Shown: piece by piece, positions 1 through 5,403 of the stretch
Numbering within the stretch: the first letter of the stretch is position 1
Layout: every line of letters starts with the position of its first letter
Assembly (NCBI GenBank): GCA_012799265.1
Contig: JAAZLP010000172.1
Location: 1 to 11,125 of the forward strand
Length of the DNA: 11,125 nt
Reading direction: 5' to 3'
From: Phyllobacteriaceae bacterium
GTDB taxonomy: Bacteria; Pseudomonadota; Alphaproteobacteria; Rhizobiales; Devosiaceae
Made by a program: the position numbers and the translations under genes
Notes under the pieces: model-generated
The model's input: only the letters and a program-made list of their open reading frames with translations
The model's database searches: none
What the model was told of the DNA's origin: nothing

Positions 1-722
1 AGCGGTGCGCCTTCCCAGCCATATTTCTTGAGGTCGAACTGCTCGGAGAAGGTCAGCATGGCGTGGACCGCGGCGCCAGCGTTGTTGCCCAGCGCCTTGA
101 TGGCGTCGAGGCGGGCAGGGGTGCCCTGCATCATGTGCGTCACGTCGAGCGGCTGGATGGTGATCGGCGCACCGCAGCGCATCACAACGTCCGCTGCTTC
201 CGGGTCGACATAAATGTTGAACTCGGCAGCCGGCGTGATGTTGCCAACCTCGAAATAGGCGCCGCCCATGAGGACGATTTCCTGGATGCGTTCGGCGATG
301 CGCGGCTCCTTCACCAGCGCCATGCCGATATTGGTCAGCGGGCCGAGGGCGCAGAGCGTGATGGTCTTCGGCTCGGCGTTCATCACCGTCTCGATGATGT
401 AGTCGACGCCGTGCTGGTCTTGCAGCGGAATGGTCGGGTCCGGCAGGGTGGGGCCATTGAGGCCTGTGTCGCCATGCACGTGTTCGGCCGTGACGAGTTC
501 GCGGCGCATCGGGCGCGAGCACCCGCGATAGACCGGCACTTCTTTCCGGCCTGACAGTTCAACCACCTTGCGGGCGTTGATGGCGTTCTGGGTCACGCCC
601 ACATTGCCAGCGACGGCGACGATGCCGAGCACGTCGAGCTCTTCTGGCGATGCGAGTGCGAGGAGAATGGCTACGGCATCGTCCTGGCCGGGATCGGTAT
701 CGATTATAATTTTGCGGGGCAT
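1..722 (-). CDS. Nucleoside hydrolase (inosine/uridine-preferring family), N-terminal part, cut by window edge
   Basis: Nucleoside hydrolases cleave the N-glycosidic bond of ribonucleosides to give ribose and a free base, usually in cytosolic nucleoside salvage. Reading the minus strand from the ATG at 722 gives 240 codons with no stop. The N-terminus carries the family's calcium/ribose-binding signature DTDPGQDDA at residues 8-16. Further family landmarks are the VAGN turn at 37-40, LGPLTNI at 126-132, the LMGGAY segment at 151-156, and EFNIYVDPEAA at 167-177, where Glu167 and Asn169 are expected substrate-binding positions. The family's C-terminal catalytic His region lies outside the window, so intactness and substrate class cannot be judged. 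No strong Shine-Dalgarno stands before the ATG, but the DTDPG motif normally begins within the first ten residues, which supports this start. The gene is divergent from the antiporter gene and unrelated to the glycogen operon. The family call is secure; substrate preference is not. Confidence 0.93.
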   Translation of the reverse strand, partial: MPRKIIIDTDPGQDDAVAILLALASPEELDVLGIVAVAGNVGVTQNAINARKVVELSGRKEVPVYRGCSRPMRRELVTAEHVHGDTGLNGPTLPDPTIPLQDQHGVDYIIETVMNAEPKTITLCALGPLTNIGMALVKEPRIAERIQEIVLMGGAYFEVGNITPAAEFNIYVDPEAADVVMRCGAPITIQPLDVTHMMQGTPARLDAIKALGNNAGAAVHAMLTFSEQFDLKKYGWEGAP

Positions 723-758
723 GGTTTGGGTCCACGTCTGGATTGGAAGTCGAGGCGA

Positions 759-787
759 ACCATATCCAACCCGATGATGGCGGTCGA
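759..787 (-). promoter_or_regulatory. Possible sigma-70-type promoter for the nucleoside hydrolase gene
   Basis: On the minus strand TCGACC (782-787) is followed after exactly 17 bases by TATGGT (759-764). Each hexamer matches the housekeeping consensus at 4 of 6 positions. It would start transcription near 752 and leave a leader of about 30 bases before the ATG at 722. This is pattern matching only; such matches are fairly common by chance. Confidence 0.3.
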
Positions 788-831
788 CAGAGCCGAACGC
801 CGCAACACCCGAACTTTTTGCGCGTGCTTTC

Positions 832-859
832 TTGACGACATCCGGGTTGAGGATCAACT
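832..859 (+). promoter_or_regulatory. Weak candidate promoter for the antiporter gene, with a small inverted repeat
   Basis: TTGACG at 832-837 is a good -35 element. The region where a -10 should lie is poor: TCAACT at 854-859, after 16 bases, matches only 3 of 6 positions. A perfect short inverted repeat, GTTGA-GGA-TCAAC (846-858), overlaps this position and could be an operator half-site pair or chance. The antiporter ATG follows at 887 with a good GGAG ribosome-binding site at 874-877. Confidence 0.2.
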
Positions 860-886
860 CTAGGTCTTCAGACGGAGATCATCGAC

Positions 887-2743
887 ATGGCTGGTGAAGT
901 GGCGGCGCACGCGGCGGAAGCCGCGCATCACGGCGTGGATCTCGTTCCCGTGGTGGTTTTGCTGGCAGCGGGCGCCTTTGCCGTGCCGCTGTTCAAGCGG
1001 TTGGGCCTGGGCTCGGTGCTTGGCTATCTCGCTGCAGGTCTCGTGCTCGGACCCTCGGGTCTGGGGTTGATTTCCGATCCGGCCAACATGCTCGCAGCGG
1101 CCGAGCTGGGAGTCGTGCTCTTTCTCTTCATCATCGGCCTTGAAATGGAGCCGACCAAGCTCTGGGCGCTCCGCAAGCAGATATTTGGGCTCGGCTTGGT
1201 GCAGGTTGCTGCCTGCGGTGCGCTGCTCACCGGCATCGGCATCCTGCTCGGCTTTGCGCCGGCGGTGGCCTTCGTGTTCGGCATGGGCTTTGTGCTCACC
1301 TCGACCGCCATTGTCATGCAGGTGCTGGGCGAGCGCGGCGAGCTCTCGACCGATAGCGGTCAGAAGATGGTCTCCATCCTCCTCCTCGAAGACCTTGCCA
1401 TCGTGCCGCTTCTGGCCGTCGTTTCGCTGATGGCGCCAACGACGCATGAAGCGGACATGATGACCCGCCTCATCTCGTTGGGCGTGGCGCTTGGCGCGAT
1501 CCTGCTGCTCATCTTCCTCGGGCGTCGGATCATGAACTCGTTCTTTGCGCTGATGGCCCAGGCCAAGGTGCGCGAGGTGATGACGGCGGCCGCATTGCTC
1601 GTGGCGCTGGGCGCAGCGCTGCTCTTCCAGGTGGTGGGGCTTTCCATGGCCATGGGGGCCTTCCTCGCCGGCGTGCTGCTCTCCACCTCCACCTTCAAGC
1701 ATCAGCTTGAGGCGGACGTGGAGCCCTTCCGTGGCCTGCTTCTAGGGCTTTTCTTCCTCTCCGTCGGCATGTCGCTCGATCTCTCGACCATCGCCGGCAA
1801 CTGGCAGATCATCGCGCTCAGCGTGGTGGCCTATATGGCCGTCAAGGCCGTCGCCATCTACCTCATTGCCCGTCTCTTCCGGTCCAGCCATGGCGAGGCG
1901 CTGGAGCGCGCTGTGTTGATGGGGCAGGGCGGTGAATTCGCCTTCGTGCTCTATACCAGCGCCGCCAGCGCTGGCCTCATCGACGGGCCGACCAATGCAA
2001 TCTTCACCGCCACGGTCATCGTCTCAATGGTCCTCACCCCCTTCGGGATGATCGCGCTGCGCTTCTTCATGCCCAGGCATGTGCAGTCCATGGAGGGCGT
2101 GGAAGCGCCGGACGGCCTCTCCGGCCGTGTGCTGATCATCGGCTTCGGGCGCTTCGGCCAGATCGTTTCCCAGCCGCTTCTGGCACTCCGGCACTCGGTT
2201 TCGATCATCGATAACGACACCGACATGATCCGCGCGGCAGCCCAGGTCGGCTTCAAGGTCCATTATGGCGATGGCACGCGGCTCGACATTCTGCGCGCTG
2301 CCGGTGCCGGAAGCGCAGACCTGATCCTCGTCTGCACCGACAAGAAGGATCAGACGACGCGCATCGTCGAACTGTTGCGCGAGGAATATCCGCTCACCAA
2401 GGTTCTGGCGCGTGCCTATGACCGTGGCCATGCCATCGAGCTGGTCAATGCCGGCGCGACCTATCAGAAGCGCGAACTCTTTGATTCCGCCATTACATTT
2501 GGCGGCGAGGCGATTCGACAGATGGGGGCTGACGAACTGACCGTCGAGGAAGTTCTCGAAGGTGTTCGCAACCGCGATCAGGAACGGTTCGAACTTCAGA
2601 TGAATGGCGACGACTGGCGCGCCGGCGGGCAGCTTTTGCTCAGCAATGCCCGCGAACAGGCCCGCGAAGGCGGCGTCACCGTGACCCCCGAGTCCGCCGA
2701 AAAGGCAGTGAGCCAGACGGCAGAACCGAAGGGGGCGAACTGA
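887..2743 (+). CDS. KefB/KefC-like monovalent cation:proton antiporter (CPA2 family) with RCK domain
   Basis: This is an inner-membrane antiporter of the CPA2 family, probably exchanging K+ (or Na+) for H+. The 618 residues match the usual length of E. coli KefC (about 620). Residues about 18-395 form a block of roughly a dozen hydrophobic membrane segments. Within it are LEDLAIVP (167-174), the KefC-type cytoplasmic loop HQLEADVEPFRGLLLG (272-287), which precedes LFFLSVGM, and GQGGEFAFVL (346-355). The C-terminal RCK/TrkA-N domain starts near 413 with the Rossmann motif GFGRFGQ (419-425), Asp442, and YGDGTR (460-465). The ATG at 887 has GGAG nine bases upstream, and the first membrane segment follows soon after. 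No kefF-like accessory flavoprotein gene lies next to it. Glutathione gating is doubtful (see findings). The gene ends 93 bases before glgP on the same strand with no clear terminator, so read-through into the glycogen genes is possible. The family is sure; ion and ligand are inferred. Confidence 0.93.
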   Translation: MAGEVAAHAAEAAHHGVDLVPVVVLLAAGAFAVPLFKRLGLGSVLGYLAAGLVLGPSGLGLISDPANMLAAAELGVVLFLFIIGLEMEPTKLWALRKQIFGLGLVQVAACGALLTGIGILLGFAPAVAFVFGMGFVLTSTAIVMQVLGERGELSTDSGQKMVSILLLEDLAIVPLLAVVSLMAPTTHEADMMTRLISLGVALGAILLLIFLGRRIMNSFFALMAQAKVREVMTAAALLVALGAALLFQVVGLSMAMGAFLAGVLLSTSTFKHQLEADVEPFRGLLLGLFFLSVGMSLDLSTIAGNWQIIALSVVAYMAVKAVAIYLIARLFRSSHGEALERAVLMGQGGEFAFVLYTSAASAGLIDGPTNAIFTATVIVSMVLTPFGMIALRFFMPRHVQSMEGVEAPDGLSGRVLIIGFGRFGQIVSQPLLALRHSVSIIDNDTDMIRAAAQVGFKVHYGDGTRLDILRAAGAGSADLILVCTDKKDQTTRIVELLREEYPLTKVLARAYDRGHAIELVNAGATYQKRELFDSAITFGGEAIRQMGADELTVEEVLEGVRNRDQERFELQMNGDDWRAGGQLLLSNAREQAREGGVTVTPESAEKAVSQTAEPKGAN

Positions 2744-2806
2744 CGAGGCTGCGCTTAGGGGCTTTTCCCTGCTGAAATTAAGTGCAAGAGTGGTCGGGTT
2801 CTGAGG

Positions 2807-2831
2807 GGAACATCGACATGAAATCTGGGTT
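2807..2831 (+). promoter_or_regulatory. Possible EcfG-type (general stress response) promoter before glgP
   Basis: GGAAC (2807-2811), then 17 bases, then GTT (2829-2831). Alphaproteobacterial EcfG/RpoE2/SigT promoters are known to follow GGAAC-N16/17-(C)GTT. The match is exact except for G instead of C before GTT. It would place the transcription start about 6-8 bases downstream, on or beside the glgP ATG at 2837. The same bases form the Shine-Dalgarno of the small ORF at 2818, so the match could be accidental. Confidence 0.35.
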
Positions 2832-2898
2832 GCTACATGCCGCAGAAACCACTCGTCTACGATGCCCCTTCGATCGAACCGCGCGCCGCAAGCGTTGA
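2818..2898 (+). promoter_or_regulatory. Possible leader ORF (26 codons) overlapping the glgP start out of frame
   Basis: An ATG at 2818 is preceded by GAGGGGA (2803-2809 region) at ideal spacing, the best ribosome-binding site in the kef-glgP gap. Its reading frame runs 26 codons to TGA at 2896-2898, so it overlaps the first 62 bases of glgP in another frame. The peptide is basic at its end and has no codon run typical of attenuator leaders. It may be a regulatory upstream ORF, or it may mean nothing. I do not claim a functional peptide. Confidence 0.22.
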
Positions 2899-5308
2899 GG
2901 CCATCCAGGCCCAAATCCTTGAACGGCTGGTTTATTCGGTCGGCAAGGATCCATTAGTCGCTCGTCCGCATGACTGGCTGCGCGTAACCATTCTGGCGGT
3001 TCGCGATCAGATCATGGACCGCTGGATGGAATCGTCCCGCGAGACATGGCGCACGGCGAACAAGCGGGTCTATTACCTTAGCTTGGAATTCCTCATCGGC
3101 CGGCTGATGCGCGATGCCATCAGCAATGTGGGCCTGATGGAGCCCGTACAACAGGCACTCACCAATCTCGGCGTCGATCTGGGCGATCTCATCAATCTCG
3201 AGCCGGATGCAGCGCTGGGCAATGGCGGCCTCGGGCGCCTTGCCGCCTGTTTCCTCGAATCCATGTCCTCGGTGAACATCCCGGCCTATGGCTATGGCAT
3301 TCGTTATGCCCATGGCCTTTTCCGTCAGGAAATGAGCGAGGGCTGGCAGGTAGAACTGCCGGAGGACTGGCTTGCCCACGGCAATCCCTGGGAATTCGAA
3401 CGCCGCGAAAGCGCTTATGAAGTAGGCTTCGGTGGTCATGTCGAACCGGTGACCGACCCCGATGGCGAGGTGCGCCAGGAATGGCGCCCCAACCAGCACC
3501 TTCTGGCTGTCGCCTATGACACGCCGATCGTCGGCTGGCGCGGCAAGCGCGTGAATACGCTCCGTCTCTGGAGCGCCCAGCCGATCGACCCGATCCTCCT
3601 CGACAAGTTCAATGCCGGCGACCATATCGGCGCGCTTGAAGAGAGCGCCAAGGCCGAAGCGATCACCCGCGTGCTCTATCCGGCGGACTCCACCGCGGCG
3701 GGTCAGGAATTACGCCTCCGCCAGGAGTTCTTCTTCTCCTCGGCCTCGCTGCAGGACATCGTCCGTCGCCATCTCCAGCAATATGGCGATCTCGGTTCGC
3801 TCCCGGACAAGGTGGCGATCCAGCTCAACGATACCCACCCGGCTATTTCGGTTGCCGAGCTGATGCGCATTCTCGTGGACGACAATGGTCTGAAATGGGC
3901 TCAGGCCTGGAAAATCACCAAGGGCACGTTCGGCTATACCAACCACACCCTGCTGCCAGAGGCGCTGGAAAGCTGGCCGGTGGCGCTGCTCGAACGCATG
4001 CTGCCGCGGCATATGCAGATCATCTATCAGATCAATGCCGATGTGCTTGCCGAAGCCCGGACCCGTGCCGGCTTCTCCGACCAGCAGATCGCTGCGGTGT
4101 CTCTCATCGACGAGCATGGCGGCCGTCGCGTCCGCATGGGTCAGCTGGCTTTTGTCGGCTCGCACTCCATCAATGGCGTTTCCGCGCTCCATACCGAGCT
4201 GATGAAGCAGACGGTATTCGCCGACCTGCACAAGCTCTATCCCGAGCGCATCAACAACAAGACCAATGGCATCACGCCGCGCCGCTGGCTGTTGCAGTGT
4301 AATCCCGGACTGACCAAGCTGATCAGCGACCGGATTGGGCCCGACTTCCTTGACGATATCGACAAGCTCAAGGGCCTCTTGCCGCATGCCGAGGATGTCG
4401 GCTTCCAGAAGCAGTTCCACGACATCAAGCTCGCCAACAAGAAGCGGCTGGCCAAGGTCATCAAGGACCGGCTCAATATCACCGTGTCGCCCGACGCCAT
4501 GTTCGATGTGCAGATCAAGCGCATCCATGAATACAAGCGCCAGCTGCTCAACATCATCCACGCCGTCGCGCTCTATGACGAAATCCGCGCCCATCCGGAA
4601 AGGGAGTGGGTGCCCCGCGTCAAGATTTTCGCGGGCAAGGCAGCGCCGAGCTACTGGAACGCCAAGCTGATCATCAAGCTGATCAACGACGTTGCCCGCG
4701 TCATCAATAATGACCCGGCGGTGCGGGGCCTGCTCAAGGTTGTGTTCCTGCCCAATTACAATGTGAGCCTTGCCGAAGTGATCGTGCCGGCGGCCGATCT
4801 TTCCGAGCAGATTTCCACGGCAGGCATGGAAGCTTCGGGCACCGGCAACATGAAGTTCATGGCCAATGGTGCGGTGACGATCGGCACCATGGATGGCGCC
4901 AATGTCGAGATGCACAAGGAAGTGGGGCCAGAAAACATCTTCATCTTCGGTCTCTCCACCGAGGAAGTGGACGACAAGCGCAGCCGCTCGGAAGTGCCAC
5001 GCTCGGCAATCGACAACTCGCCCCGCCTGCGCGAGGCGCTCGACTCGATTTCGACTGGCGTCTTCTCGCCCGATGATCCGCATCGCTATCGCGACCTGAT
5101 CGGTGGGCTCTACGACCATGACTGGTTCATGGTGGCCCGGGATTTCGATGCCTATGTCGCGGCGCAGGCCAGGGTTGATCGCCTGTGGCAGGACAAGAAG
5201 CGCTGGAATGCGGTTGCGATCCGAAATACTGCCAGCGTAGGATTTTTCTCTTCCGACAGGACCATAAGGCAGTACGCTGCCGACATCTGGGGCGTTCCGA
5301 CGGCGTAA
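2837..5308 (+). CDS. glgP: Glycogen phosphorylase
   Basis: GlgP is a pyridoxal-phosphate enzyme that phosphorolyses alpha-1,4 ends of glycogen to glucose-1-phosphate in the cytosol. The 823-residue length is typical of bacterial GlgP/MalP. Family landmarks appear in order: RVYYLSLEFLIGR (77-89), LGNGGLGRLAACF (127-139), NDTHPAI (331-337), NGITPRRWL (477-485), KRIHEYKRQLLN (561-572), and the cofactor site EASGTGNMKF (665-674) with the PLP-binding lysine at Lys673. The start is the ATG at 2837. It is the only ATG upstream of the conserved core, because an in-frame TGA at 2819-2821 closes the frame upstream. This ATG has only a weak GGG-type ribosome-binding site at 2827-2829, unlike glgC and pgm. 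It is the first gene of the glg operon, 95 bases ahead of glgB. The long N-terminal regulatory extension of animal phosphorylases is absent, so phosphorylation control of that kind is not expected. MalP is an alternative name, but the context favours GlgP. Confidence 0.97.
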   Translation: MPQKPLVYDAPSIEPRAASVEAIQAQILERLVYSVGKDPLVARPHDWLRVTILAVRDQIMDRWMESSRETWRTANKRVYYLSLEFLIGRLMRDAISNVGLMEPVQQALTNLGVDLGDLINLEPDAALGNGGLGRLAACFLESMSSVNIPAYGYGIRYAHGLFRQEMSEGWQVELPEDWLAHGNPWEFERRESAYEVGFGGHVEPVTDPDGEVRQEWRPNQHLLAVAYDTPIVGWRGKRVNTLRLWSAQPIDPILLDKFNAGDHIGALEESAKAEAITRVLYPADSTAAGQELRLRQEFFFSSASLQDIVRRHLQQYGDLGSLPDKVAIQLNDTHPAISVAELMRILVDDNGLKWAQAWKITKGTFGYTNHTLLPEALESWPVALLERMLPRHMQIIYQINADVLAEARTRAGFSDQQIAAVSLIDEHGGRRVRMGQLAFVGSHSINGVSALHTELMKQTVFADLHKLYPERINNKTNGITPRRWLLQCNPGLTKLISDRIGPDFLDDIDKLKGLLPHAEDVGFQKQFHDIKLANKKRLAKVIKDRLNITVSPDAMFDVQIKRIHEYKRQLLNIIHAVALYDEIRAHPEREWVPRVKIFAGKAAPSYWNAKLIIKLINDVARVINNDPAVRGLLKVVFLPNYNVSLAEVIVPAADLSEQISTAGMEASGTGNMKFMANGAVTIGTMDGANVEMHKEVGPENIFIFGLSTEEVDDKRSRSEVPRSAIDNSPRLREALDSISTGVFSPDDPHRYRDLIGGLYDHDWFMVARDFDAYVAAQARVDRLWQDKKRWNAVAIRNTASVGFFSSDRTIRQYAADIWGVPTA

Positions 5309-5324
5309 TCGGCGCGAGGGCTCG

Positions 5325-5352
5325 ATGCCGGGTGAACATAACCACCCGGCAT
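5325..5352 (+). repeat. Perfect inverted repeat (hairpin) between glgP and glgB
   Basis: ATGCCGGGTG (5325-5334) and CACCCGGCAT (5343-5352) are exact reverse complements with an 8-base loop, AACATAAC. In RNA this is a 10-bp GC-rich stem starting 17 bases after the glgP stop. It is followed by GCATTGTAGATTG and not by a run of T, so it is not a classical intrinsic terminator. It may be an mRNA-stabilising or processing structure, a leaky terminator that sets the glgP:glgB ratio, or a protein-binding palindrome. Confidence 0.7.
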
Positions 5353-5390
5353 GCATTGTAGATTGTGCAAGCAGTCTGCCGACGGCAAGT

Positions 5391-5398
5391 GGGGGAAG
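5391..5398 (+). promoter_or_regulatory. Ribosome-binding site that decides the glgB start
   Basis: GGGGGAAG lies 5 bases before a GTG at 5404. It is purine-rich and well placed. The alternative upstream in-frame GTG at 5365 has no comparable site, so translation most likely begins at 5404. Confidence 0.65.
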
Positions 5399-5403
5399 TA
5401 GGC

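Noticed and set aside
63..777. Plus-strand open frames over 28-213, 63-554 and 568-777.
   Set aside because: They are antisense to the nucleoside hydrolase, whose motifs are unmistakable on the minus strand.
1024..1702. Minus-strand frames inside the antiporter gene (860-1702, 1024-1317, 1360-1698).
   Set aside because: They are shadows of a membrane protein gene with clear CPA2 motifs on the plus strand.
2757..2770. AGGG-GCTTTT-CCCT after the antiporter gene as a terminator.
   Set aside because: The stem is only 4 bp and no T-run follows; the Ts are in the loop.
3710..5356. A 548-codon open frame on the minus strand across glgP, and similar long antisense frames at 8766-10406, 6175-7530, 7636-8730 and 2024-2914.
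   Set aside because: They are mirror images of real genes in GC-rich codon use; their translations are rich in His, Arg, Asp and Gly and show no family motif, and the plus-strand genes have intact catalytic residues.
5351..5401. A 16-codon ORF from ATG 5351 ending 2 bases before the glgB start, as a leader peptide.
   Set aside because: Its ATG lies in the right arm of the hairpin, has no ribosome-binding site, and nothing in the peptide suggests attenuation.
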